In this document: in pieces, positions 1-4,629 of the stretch | Layout: each line of letters starts with the position of its first letter | Numbering within the stretch: the first letter of the stretch is position 1 | Source of the DNA: an uncultured Chloroflexota bacterium | GTDB taxonomy: Bacteria; Chloroflexota; Dehalococcoidia; Dehalococcoidales; RBG-16-60-22 | DNA: 7,421 nucleotides | Direction: 5' to 3' | Assembly (NCBI GenBank): GCA_903915565.1 | Contig: CAIWTG010000089.1 | Location: 1-7,421 of the forward strand | Notes under the pieces: model-generated | Seen by the model: only the letters and a program-made list of their open reading frames with translations | Database searches by the model: none | Told to the model about the DNA's origin: nothing | Program-made: the position numbers and the translations under genes

Positions 1-710
1 CTGTCCCCCACCCACGCCGCCGGGAAATTGGAAATCAGGTTATCCTTTTCATTCATCGGGTAACGGTCGACAAATCCCCGGGCGGTAGTTATCAAAGCGC
101 GGTGGGTCATCATCGCTCCCTTGGGCAGCCCGGTCGTGCCGGAGGTGTAGTAAATAAAAGCGATATCGTCGCCTTTGCCGGCGTCCACGTTATTCTCAAA
201 CAGCCCCGGATGTTTTTTATCATATTCCTTGCCCAGCGCCATGACCTCGTCAAAACTGATGAGCATCGGGTCGTCATAATTGCGCAGCCCCTTGGCGTCC
301 CAGTAAATGACTTTTTTAAGTAGCGGTAAATCGCCTTTGATTTCTAGGAATTTATCCGTCTGCTCCTGGTCGTTAACGACGGCGAACTTGGCGTCGGAAT
401 GGGTGGCGGTATACTTTACCTCCGATGGTACTGAATCCACGTAAATGCCCGTCGCGATGCCCCCCGCCGCCTGGACGGCAAACTCCGCCCAGAACCACTG
501 CGGCTCGTTATCCCCGATGATGCAGGTAACGTCGCCGCTCTTTAGCCCCAGGCTAATCATCCCCAGCGAGAAGTATTTGACGTTGTCGTAATACTCCTGC
601 CAGCTGTACCGCCGCCAGATGCCGAACGCCTTCATGGACATCGCGGTGCGCTTGCCCCACTTGGCGGCATTGCTCTTGATTATCTGTGGTATTGTTTCTC
701 TTTTATCCAT
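1..710 (-). CDS. AMP-forming long-chain acyl-CoA synthetase, N-terminal part (gene runs off the left edge)
   Basis: This is the first 236 residues of an adenylate-forming enzyme (ANL superfamily, FAA1/FadD-like) that activates a fatty or other carboxylic acid with ATP and then forms the CoA thioester. The translation begins MDKRETIPQII and carries the family's ATP-binding P-loop at residues 187-198 (YYTSGTTGLPKG), followed by the usual MTH. Residues 60-95, with GDNEPQWFWAEFAVQAAGG, are the typical N-terminal acyl-AMP ligase core. The catalytic C-terminal half, including the later adenylation motifs, lies outside the window, so substrate cannot be judged. The ATG at 710 is preferred because an ATG at 720 meets a stop after five codons. 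No ideal Shine-Dalgarno is at normal distance: the nearest purine run, GGGAGG at 733-728, is 17 bases away and buried in a hairpin stem. Family call is firm; substrate is unknown. Confidence 0.95.
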   Translation of the reverse strand, partial: MDKRETIPQIIKSNAAKWGKRTAMSMKAFGIWRRYSWQEYYDNVKYFSLGMISLGLKSGDVTCIIGDNEPQWFWAEFAVQAAGGIATGIYVDSVPSEVKYTATHSDAKFAVVNDQEQTDKFLEIKGDLPLLKKVIYWDAKGLRNYDDPMLISFDEVMALGKEYDKKHPGLFENNVDAGKGDDIAFIYYTSGTTGLPKGAMMTHRALITTARGFVDRYPMNEKDNLISNFPAAWVGD

Positions 711-720
711 TTTTACCCAT

Positions 721-746
721 AAAAAAACCTCCCGTGCTGGGGAGGT
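721..746 (-). terminator. Terminator-like hairpin in the leader of the acyl-CoA synthetase gene
   Basis: On the minus strand, ACCTCCC (746-740) pairs perfectly with GGGAGGT (733-727) around a six-base loop and is followed directly by six more T residues (726-721). This is the shape of an intrinsic terminator, yet it sits only 10 bases before the ATG of the synthetase. The downstream arm, GGGAGG, is also the only Shine-Dalgarno-like sequence near that start. It could therefore be an attenuator, a translation-masking stem, or the terminator of an unseen upstream transcript. The structure is seen directly; the regulatory role is inferred. Confidence 0.6.
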
Positions 747-980
747 AATCCATAACTAACAATTATAGCTATACTATGCCTGTCAACCTATTTTACGAAC
801 CAAACCCTCCCTCGCGCACCACTGTGCGCCCGATAAAGATGAAGTTTAGTTTTACCATCTCGTAACGATAGATTAACATGTTGCCACTAGCTTAACATAT
901 TTATAATAGGCGTGTCAACATATTCCGTAGGTATGTTGTTGGGATTGATTTTTTATTACTTATTATCCCTATCTTATATA
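747..980. other. Gene-free intergenic stretch with two inverted repeats
   Basis: I see no convincing gene here on either strand. It holds two perfect inverted repeats: GCGCAC/GTGCGC (814-819 and 824-829, four-base loop) and CAACATA/TATGTTG (916-922 and 932-938, nine-base loop). A second TTGACA (minus, 918-913) overlaps the latter. The stretch lies downstream of the small membrane protein gene and upstream of the synthetase, both leftward, so the repeats could be processing, termination or operator sites. Neither is followed by a clear T tract. Confidence 0.5.
762..786 (-). promoter_or_regulatory. Weak promoter candidate for the acyl-CoA synthetase
   Basis: The minus strand has a perfect TTGACA (786-781) and a perfect TATAAT (767-762), but only 13 bases separate them, well short of the usual 16-18. 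The -10 box alone would start transcription near 755, so the RNA would begin almost immediately with the hairpin at 746-727. I treat the -10 as plausible and the pair as doubtful. Confidence 0.3.
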
Positions 981-1181
981 TTATTTGAAGAAAAAAACTA
1001 AAACTAAACCTATAACAGCAACAACAATAAACCATAAAGTGGTTATCCAATCACTGAAAGTAGTGCTGTTAAAACCAAGATGCCAAACATACCAAATATC
1101 GCCGATGATTAAAATTAAGCCGAGAATTTTGCTAACAATGACCATTAGACCCCATTTGAAAAACGTCTTAAAAGGATTCAT
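981..1181 (-). CDS. Small two-TM membrane protein of unknown function (66 aa)
   Basis: The 66-residue product starts MNPFKTFFKWG and has two strongly hydrophobic segments, roughly residues 11-32 and 45-64, joined by a short loop with WYVWHLGFNSTTFSDW, ending in FFFK. This predicts two membrane helices with a basic N-terminus, probably cytoplasmic. I chose the ATG at 1181 because GGAG (1189-1186) lies four bases upstream; an in-frame TTG five codons earlier has no such site and would place the Shine-Dalgarno inside the gene. A strong promoter lies just upstream (1249-1221), so the gene seems to be transcribed by itself, separately from the thioesterase gene behind it. The opposite-strand frame over the same bases gives a low-complexity Lys/Thr-rich peptide and is a shadow. 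I do not recognise a family. Confidence 0.7.
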   Translation of the reverse strand: MNPFKTFFKWGLMVIVSKILGLILIIGDIWYVWHLGFNSTTFSDWITTLWFIVVAVIGLVLVFFFK

Positions 1182-1220
1182 AAGTCTCCATTTCAAAAAT
1201 TCTCAAGTAAAGTAATTTTA

Positions 1221-1249
1221 ATAATAATCTTTAGAATATTTGTTGTCAA
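1221..1249 (-). promoter_or_regulatory. Sigma-70 type promoter for the 66-aa membrane protein
   Basis: A perfect -35 TTGACA (1249-1244) and a -10 TATTAT (1226-1221) are separated by exactly 17 bases. Transcription would start near 1214, giving a leader of about 33 bases before the ATG at 1181. It supports the small downstream frame being a real gene. Confidence 0.75.
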
Positions 1250-1287
1250 TAAATAATTGCTAAGACATATTCCTCAAACTAACTACT

Positions 1288-1689
1288 CTATCCCCCCGTC
1301 ACCACCGTCGTCCCTGTCGCTTTAGCTATCAGCTTGCCCGCCTGGTTGGTCACCGTCATCTCGGTCACTCCAATGCGCCGACCGCTCTTAAGCACCCGCC
1401 CCTCCGCTGTCAGTTCGTCCCCAACACTCGCTCCGCTTATCAAGTTAATACTGAATTGTGCGGCAATCGACGGCATCACCAGCGAGTTCGATGCATAGGC
1501 AAACGCTTGGTCGGCTATCGCCATCACTACTCCCCCAAAAACCATCCCGTTAAAGTTCAGGTGCTCCGGCGCCAGCGTCATCTTTATCTTGGCATAGCCG
1601 GGAGTCAGTTCCACCAGCTTCATTTTTAACGACTTCGCAATCGGCTCATCTATTTCTTTAGCTTTTAATAATTCCACGTTATCGGGCAT
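1288..1689 (-). CDS. PaaI-family hotdog-fold acyl-CoA thioesterase (133 aa)
   Basis: This is a single-domain hotdog protein of the PaaI/YdiI type, which as a small homo-oligomer hydrolyses acyl- or aryl-CoA thioesters in the cytoplasm. Its length is typical. The signature helix region is residues 43-68: H43, N45, N47-G48, then F-G-G at 51-53, and the acidic residue D60 in AIADQAFAYASN, matching the E. coli PaaI pattern NGH...HGG...SLADTAFAYACN. The expected histidine before GG is Phe51 here, while the helix-starting glycine pair and D60 are kept. The C-terminal strands (INLISGASVGDELTAEGRV) also fit. The ATG at 1689 has a strong GGGGAG Shine-Dalgarno close upstream and its own promoter. It may recycle CoA from products of the nearby acyl-CoA synthetase, but the two genes are not in one obvious operon. 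Substrate unknown. Confidence 0.92.
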   Translation of the reverse strand: MPDNVELLKAKEIDEPIAKSLKMKLVELTPGYAKIKMTLAPEHLNFNGMVFGGVVMAIADQAFAYASNSLVMPSIAAQFSINLISGASVGDELTAEGRVLKSGRRIGVTEMTVTNQAGKLIAKATGTTVVTGG

Positions 1690-1718
1690 AGCTCCCCTCC
1701 CCTGCCGTTTTTGGCTCT

Positions 1719-1746
1719 ATTATAGCACACGCCCCAACCCCGACAA
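1719..1746 (-). promoter_or_regulatory. Promoter of the thioesterase gene
   Basis: A consensus -10 TATAAT (1724-1719) lies 16 bases from a -35-like TTGTCG (1746-1741). The start point would be near 1712, about 23 bases before the ATG at 1689, leaving room for the GGGGAG ribosome site. Confidence 0.7.
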
Positions 1747-1782
1747 TTCTCTCTTGCCTCTCTCATTCATCCTACTGTAAAT

Positions 1783-1803
1783 TGATAACTGATAACTGAA
1801 AAC
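1783..1803. repeat. Three tandem heptamers (TGATAAC, TGATAAC, TGAAAAC)
   Basis: Two identical heptamers (1783-1789, 1790-1796) are followed by a third with one change (1797-1803). They lie in the divergent intergenic region between the thioesterase and GYD promoters. Similar short TGATAAC runs occur between genes in various bacteria and may be simple slippage products; a regulator-binding role is possible but unsupported. Confidence 0.6.
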
Positions 1804-1834
1804 TTCCCCTACACACCCGCTTACCATAAATCAA

Positions 1835-1909
1835 AAAACGAATACCAAAACGAATCAGCTTCAACTCAAAGCTGACCCACCCTTAAAAAAAAATAATTCA
1901 AAAACGAAT
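1835..1909 (+). promoter_or_regulatory. Three AAAACGAAT boxes and a 7-bp dyad upstream of the GYD gene
   Basis: AAAACGAAT occurs exactly at 1835-1843, 1847-1855 and 1901-1909. The first two are spaced 12 bases apart, about one helical turn; the third ends five bases before the -35 box at 1915. Between the second and third boxes lies a perfect inverted repeat, TCAGCTT (1855-1861) and AAGCTGA (1869-1875), around a seven-base spacer. The arrangement resembles an activator or repressor site cluster for the following promoter. No regulator can be named. Confidence 0.45.
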
Positions 1910-1914
1910 CGAGT

Positions 1915-1943
1915 TTGACAAAACCCCCAAAATACCCTGTAAT
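1915..1943 (+). promoter_or_regulatory. Promoter of the GYD-domain gene
   Basis: A perfect -35 TTGACA (1915-1920) and a -10 TGTAAT (1938-1943) are separated by 17 bases. Transcription would begin near 1950, leaving a leader of about 26 bases that contains AAGGAG before the ATG at 1976. Confidence 0.8.
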
Positions 1944-1975
1944 TAAAGCACGAACTAATACGTAAGGAGATTGAA

Positions 1976-2278
1976 ATGTCTGTTTATCTGATGCTGACAA
2001 CCCTTACCGACGCTGGCAGGAAAGCTCTGCAGGACGACCCCGAGATGCTCAAATCAATCAACAAAGAGGTCGAGTTTATGGGTGCGAAAATCCTCACCCA
2101 GTACGCCCTGCTCGGCCAGTACGACTTCATCAATATCGTCGAAGCCCCCAGCAATGAAGCTATCGCCAAGTTGGCTATCCGTTTAAGCTCTGGCGGCAAT
2201 ACTTCAACCCTCACCCTGACTGCCATCCCTATCGACGACCTTATCCATACCCTCAAAAACCGCGAGAATCCCTGGTAA
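1976..2278 (+). CDS. GYD-domain protein (100 aa)
   Basis: The product is a small cytoplasmic alpha/beta protein of the GYD family, named for the Gly-Tyr-Asp motif; here it reads GQYD at residues 47-50, after a beta strand beginning MSVYLMLTTLT and a helix at 12-30. The order strand, helix, strand with GAKI (36-39), GQYDFINIVEAP, helix, and a last strand TSTLTLTAIP (76-85) matches the family's ferredoxin-like fold. Length is typical. No biochemical function is established for the family; it is a dimeric-barrel type fold, so ligand binding or an accessory role is possible. The ATG has a strong AAGGAG six to seven bases upstream and a good promoter. It is probably a single-gene transcript, since a hairpin follows the stop by about 25 bases and the next gene faces it. 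Confidence 0.88.
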   Translation: MSVYLMLTTLTDAGRKALQDDPEMLKSINKEVEFMGAKILTQYALLGQYDFINIVEAPSNEAIAKLAIRLSSGGNTSTLTLTAIPIDDLIHTLKNRENPW

Positions 2279-2302
2279 AAGATAAATCCCTGTAAAAATA
2301 AA

Positions 2303-2329
2303 TAAGGGGCGACTCAACATCGCCCCTTA
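2303..2329. terminator. Shared hairpin terminator between convergent genes
   Basis: A perfect ten-base stem, TAAGGGGCGA (2303-2312) with its complement (2320-2329), closes a seven-base loop. Read on the minus strand it is followed by a T-rich run (TTATTTATTTTTA), a good intrinsic terminator for the small gene at 2483-2355. Read on the plus strand the following tract is poor in T, so termination of the GYD gene would be less efficient. Its position between two converging stops supports a bidirectional role. Confidence 0.7.
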
Positions 2330-2354
2330 AATCGTTATCGTCTAACGTCAAGCG

Positions 2355-2483
2355 CTATTTTTCACGTACCGTGTGCTTATCTTTATCCCCTCTAAACATC
2401 CTGCCGATGTTCGATATTGCCGTTAAGGGGAATATTACCACCGGTACCGCAATCAGTATCGCTATTACTATCTGCCATTCCAT
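2355..2483 (-). CDS. Very small single-TM membrane protein (42 aa)
   Basis: The minus strand encodes a 42-residue protein starting MEWQIVIAILIAVPVV and ending KDKHTVREK, with a TAG stop at 2357-2355. Residues 3-23 form one hydrophobic helix with a central proline; the rest (NIGRMFRGDKDKHTVREK) is basic and probably cytoplasmic, giving an Nout-Cin single-span protein. A GGAAGG purine run lies 11-12 bases before the ATG, slightly far. A terminator hairpin with T-rich tail follows the stop by 25 bases. MEW-starting tiny TM proteins with a proline-bearing helix are familiar from Dehalococcoidia-like genomes, from memory and unchecked. No convincing promoter was seen. Function unknown; small proteins of this shape often bind larger membrane complexes, which is only a guess here. 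Confidence 0.65.
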   Translation of the reverse strand: MEWQIVIAILIAVPVVIFPLTAISNIGRMFRGDKDKHTVREK

Positions 2484-2595
2484 GTTTTTTTACCCTTCCT
2501 ATATTAAGTCTATCAACCAGAGCGCCTTAGAACGTCCGTTTTGATGCCTATTTAAGGGCGACCGGAATTAAGTATAACTACCTATCTATTTAGTA

Positions 2596-2624
2596 TTGAG
2601 TCAGCCATGGGCAGGGTGTATTAT
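2596..2624 (+). promoter_or_regulatory. Promoter of the two-component operon
   Basis: A -35 TTGAGT (2596-2601) and a -10 TATTAT (2619-2624) are exactly 17 bases apart. The transcript would start near 2631, leaving a leader of only about 14 bases that contains AGAGG (2633-2637), seven bases before the ATG at 2645. Confidence 0.7.
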
Positions 2625-2644
2625 AGAACTTAAGAGGATATGTT

Positions 2645-3310
2645 ATGTCAAAAATAAGAATATTAATCGCCGACGACCATGCCGTGGTGCGGGATGGCAC
2701 CCGCCAGATACTGGCGCAGGAGCCGGATATGGATGTTGTGGCCGAAGCTGCTGACGGCGCCGAAGCCATCAGACTGGCTGGCGCTTTTAAGCCGGATGTT
2801 GCTATTGTCGATATCGCCATGCCTGGTGTTGACGGGATTGAAGCCACCAAGCAAATCAAAGCTAAATACCCCACCGTCACCGTACTAATCCTCTCCGCTT
2901 ATGATGACGACCAGTTTGTTTTTAGCCTGCTGGAAGCTGGCGCCGCCGGATATTTGCTCAAGAGCGTGCGCGGCCGTGAGCTTGTTGATGCCGTTCGCCA
3001 GGTTTATGCCGGCGAGTCGGTGCTCCACCCATCCATTGCCCGTAAAGTCCTTAATCGCTTTGTCCCCGCCCCCGGCAAAACCACCGTTAAAAAACCCACC
3101 GATATGTTGAGCGACCGCGAGATTGAGGTTCTTAAACTGGCTACCCGCGGCTTGAGCAACCAGGAAATCGCCGACGAGCTTTGTTTAAGTCTGCGCACGG
3201 TTCAAGCTCATCTCGGCCATATCTTTAACAAACTTCAGGTCAGCTCCCGCACGGAAGCCGTCGTCCACGCCCTTAAAGAAGGCTGGGTGACGCTGGAGGA
3301 TATACCCTGA
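2645..3310 (+). CDS. NarL/FixJ-family response regulator
   Basis: This 221-residue cytoplasmic transcription regulator has a receiver domain (about 4-120) and a C-terminal LuxR-type helix-turn-helix (about 155-212). The receiver keeps all key residues: acidic pair D10-D11, phosphoacceptor D56 in DVAIVDIAMPG, switch residue S84, and K106 in GYLLKS. The HTH shows LSDREIEVLKLATRGLSNQEIA and the recognition helix around SLRTVQAHLGHIFNKL. A Pro/Lys-rich linker (140-152) joins them. The partner is certainly the histidine kinase that follows and overlaps its stop codon. The ATG at 2645 is supported by AGAGG and the start of the conserved KIRILIADDH. Its target promoter is unknown; the operon's own promoter is a natural candidate for feedback. 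The regulator is first in the operon, which is common for this class. Confidence 0.97.
   Translation: MSKIRILIADDHAVVRDGTRQILAQEPDMDVVAEAADGAEAIRLAGAFKPDVAIVDIAMPGVDGIEATKQIKAKYPTVTVLILSAYDDDQFVFSLLEAGAAGYLLKSVRGRELVDAVRQVYAGESVLHPSIARKVLNRFVPAPGKTTVKKPTDMLSDREIEVLKLATRGLSNQEIADELCLSLRTVQAHLGHIFNKLQVSSRTEAVVHALKEGWVTLEDIP
3295..3299 (+). promoter_or_regulatory. Ribosome binding site that decides the kinase start
   Basis: A perfect GGAGG lies within the last codons of the response regulator, seven bases before the CTG at 3307. That is ideal spacing for initiation at CTG, while an ATT at 3313 would be 13 bases away and the first in-frame ATG (3454) is 154 bases away. It is the main evidence for a non-ATG start of the kinase. 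Confidence 0.65.
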
Positions 3311-4422
3311 AGATTAAGTTTTTCCACCGCCTGTCTGGCTGGTTTCGTCAGCGGCAGGAATGCCTTGACCACCTCGATGCCGCCCAACAGGCGCTAAAAG
3401 CCTCCGAAGAAAGATTCCGCAACCTCTTCGATAACGCCATTGACGGTATCTGGATGCACGATTTAAACGGTAATTTTATCTCCGCCAATAAAGCCGCCAT
3501 TAATATGATTGGCATTAGCTGGGAACAATTATATAACGGCAATGCCCGCGACTTTTTATCCAAAGAAAGCCTTGAACTTGCCCACCGTGTCCGGAGCAAG
3601 CTCCTGAACAATGAGCCGGTGGAGCAGCCTTATGAACAGCGCGTTATCCGCCGCGACGGCACCGACGTATATATTCAGCTTGCCACCAGCATTATCTATG
3701 ATAAAGGTAAACCGGTGGGTTTCCAGAACATCGCCCGCAATATTTCCGAGCAAAAAAAGATGAACGAAAACCTGCGTTTCTATCTCCAACAGGCTACTCG
3801 CGCCCAGGAAGAAGAAAGAAAACGCATCTCTCACGAATTACATGATGATACCGTGCAGGCTTTGGTGGTACTTTCCCGCCAGTTGGACGCTCTGTCAACC
3901 AGCAGCAATGGCATTCCGGAAACAGCCAAAAAGCGCCTCGAAGAGCTTTGGCAGCAGACTGATAGTATTTTACAGGGAGTGCGTCGCCTTAGTCAGGACC
4001 TGCGTCCAGCCGCTATTGACCGATTAGGCCTTTTACCGGCGGTGCGCTGGCTGGCCGAGGAAGTTACCAAGTATTCCGGTGTCGCCACCAATGTACAGAT
4101 TCTGGGTAAGGAACACCGCTTGCCGGAAGAAGTAGCCATCGCCCTGTTCCGCATTATCCAGGAGGCACTACGTAACGTTTGGCGGCATTCCAGTGCTACC
4201 AGCGCCAAAATAACGGTTGTATTTACAGATAACAAAACAAAAATCACCGTCCACGATAATGGTAAAGGCTTTACTCTCGCTGGTAAGGTCGGCGACCTTG
4301 CTAAACATGGTAAATTGGGATTAGCTGGTATGCAGGAGCGTGTCCAACTCCTCGGTGGTACGATGCAGGTGCAGTCCGAACCCGGCAAAGGCACAACGAT
4401 AACTGTCGAAGCGCCAGGATAA
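3307..4422 (+). CDS. Soluble PAS-domain histidine kinase, NarX/DegS type, with probable CTG start
   Basis: With the CTG start the protein has 371 residues. A short basic/amphipathic N-terminus leads into a PAS domain (about 33-150: SEERFRNLFDNAIDGIW to the PAC-like GFQNIARNISEQKK). Then comes a HisKA_3 dimerisation helix, ERKRISHELHDDTVQAL, with phosphorylatable H179, and an HATPase domain with N-box N290 (QEALRNVWRHS), DNGKGF (317-322) and GKLGLAGMQERV. There is no membrane segment, so it senses a cytoplasmic cue; the PAS ligand cannot be told. It phosphorylates the regulator encoded just upstream. The frame is open from 3277 and contains no ATG, GTG or TTG before 3454, yet an ATG-3454 start would remove the first half-turns of the PAS fold (residues 33-49). 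CTG-3307 overlaps the regulator's TGA (CTGA) and has GGAGG at ideal distance, indicating translational coupling. Gene certain; start likely. Confidence 0.93.
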   Translation: MKIKFFHRLSGWFRQRQECLDHLDAAQQALKASEERFRNLFDNAIDGIWMHDLNGNFISANKAAINMIGISWEQLYNGNARDFLSKESLELAHRVRSKLLNNEPVEQPYEQRVIRRDGTDVYIQLATSIIYDKGKPVGFQNIARNISEQKKMNENLRFYLQQATRAQEEERKRISHELHDDTVQALVVLSRQLDALSTSSNGIPETAKKRLEELWQQTDSILQGVRRLSQDLRPAAIDRLGLLPAVRWLAEEVTKYSGVATNVQILGKEHRLPEEVAIALFRIIQEALRNVWRHSSATSAKITVVFTDNKTKITVHDNGKGFTLAGKVGDLAKHGKLGLAGMQERVQLLGGTMQVQSEPGKGTTITVEAPG

Positions 4423-4433
4423 AAAGGGAAGAT

Positions 4434-4503
4434 TGGAGCGGGATATCCCGACCGAAGTCGGGACGACAGCCCTTCTTAACAGAAGGAAACTATACCGACT
4501 CAA
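4434..4503 (-). pseudogene. Degenerate tRNA-like remnant next to tRNA-Gly
   Basis: Read on the minus strand, this stretch follows the intact tRNA-Gly closely. AGTCGGTATAGTT matches the D-arm AGTTGGTAGAGTT, AAGAAGGGCTGTCG matches AAGCAGGCTGTCG of the anticodon and variable region, and TCCCGCTCCAAT matches the acceptor 3' end with CCA exactly (12 bases, 4443-4432). The 5' acceptor strand is absent (AATTTCCCC in its place), so it cannot fold into a normal tRNA. The T-arm is replaced by a perfect seven-base stem with a UUCG loop (4463-4446). The anticodon region reads CTGTTAA, which looks like an Asn loop but with a broken stem. Most likely a decayed tandem tRNA copy, possibly altered by insertion of a hairpin repeat. 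Confidence 0.5.
4439..4486. repeat. Palindromes: CGGGATATCCCG, TCCCGAC/GTCGGGA hairpin and CCTTCT/AGAAGG hairpin
   Basis: Three dyads follow each other: the 12-base palindrome CGGGATATCCCG (4439-4450), TCCCGAC (4446-4452) with GTCGGGA (4457-4463) around a four-base loop, and CCTTCT (4471-4476) with AGAAGG (4481-4486). The palindrome and the second stem share bases, so they compete. On the minus strand the second has a C(UUCG)G loop, an especially stable RNA hairpin. None is followed by a T run, so they are not plain terminators, though they lie between the kinase stop and the tRNA 3' end. Confidence 0.75.
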
Positions 4504-4511
4504 GGGGAAAT

Positions 4512-4587
4512 TGGAGCGGGAGACGGGACTCGAACCCGCGACAGCCTGCTTGGAGGGCAGGAACTCTACCAACTGAGTTACTCCCGC
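4512..4587 (-). tRNA. tRNA-Gly (anticodon UCC), with unusual C33
   Basis: The 76 bases fold as a complete cloverleaf with encoded CCA. The acceptor GCGGGAG/CTCCCGC is perfect; the D stem is ACTC/GAGT with loop AGTTGGTA; the anticodon stem CCTGC/GCAGG is perfect; the T stem GCGGG/CCCGT has one G-U pair and loop TTCGAGT; the discriminator is T73. The anticodon loop reads CCTCCAA, giving anticodon UCC (34-36) for GGA/GGG glycine codons. Position 33 is C (window base 4555, G on the plus strand) instead of the almost invariant U33 that makes the anticodon turn. Everything else is canonical, so either a real variant or a single-base error. A strong promoter lies directly upstream. Confidence 0.95.
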
Positions 4588-4600
4588 GCGTGTCGTTATA

Positions 4601-4629
4601 ATTTTAACTTGAAAAGAATGGGTTGTCAA
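4601..4629 (-). promoter_or_regulatory. Strong promoter of the tRNA-Gly gene
   Basis: A perfect -35 TTGACA (4629-4624) and a -10 TAAAAT (4606-4601) lie 17 bases apart on the minus strand, placing the transcript start near 4594, about seven bases before the mature tRNA 5' end. It lies inside the leader of the opposite-facing lipoprotein gene: the -35 box overlaps that gene's AAAGGA ribosome site, so the two transcripts start back to back. A possible plus-strand -10 TATAAT (4597-4602) overlaps it; its -35 (TGAGTT, 4574-4579) is poor. Confidence 0.8.

Noticed and set aside
102..323. Plus-strand open frame in the first 330 bases
   Set aside because: It is antisense to the P-loop region of the acyl-CoA synthetase, which is unmistakable.
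881..907. Plus-strand promoter TTGCCA...TATAAT
   Set aside because: The spacing is 15 bases, and no plus-strand gene follows for over 1 kb.
985..1215. Plus-strand open frame over the 66-aa gene
   Set aside because: It is a Lys/Thr-rich, low-complexity translation with no promoter or ribosome site; the opposite strand encodes a coherent membrane protein with both.
1783..1909. CRISPR-like repeats
   Set aside because: The repeat units are seven to nine bases and unevenly spaced, far too short for CRISPR repeats.
3304..3310. +1 frameshift at CCC TGA joining regulator to kinase
   Set aside because: A +1 shift would enter the wrong frame; the kinase lies in -1.
3993..4394. Minus-strand open frame under the kinase ATPase domain
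   Set aside because: The plus strand shows N, G1 and G2 boxes exactly in frame; the reverse translation is Ser/Pro/Arg-rich noise.
4424..4521. attL/attR pair of an integrated element at the tRNA
   Set aside because: Only about 66 bases lie between the repeats, and these resemble tRNA sequence; no integrase gene is present. A decayed tRNA copy explains it better.
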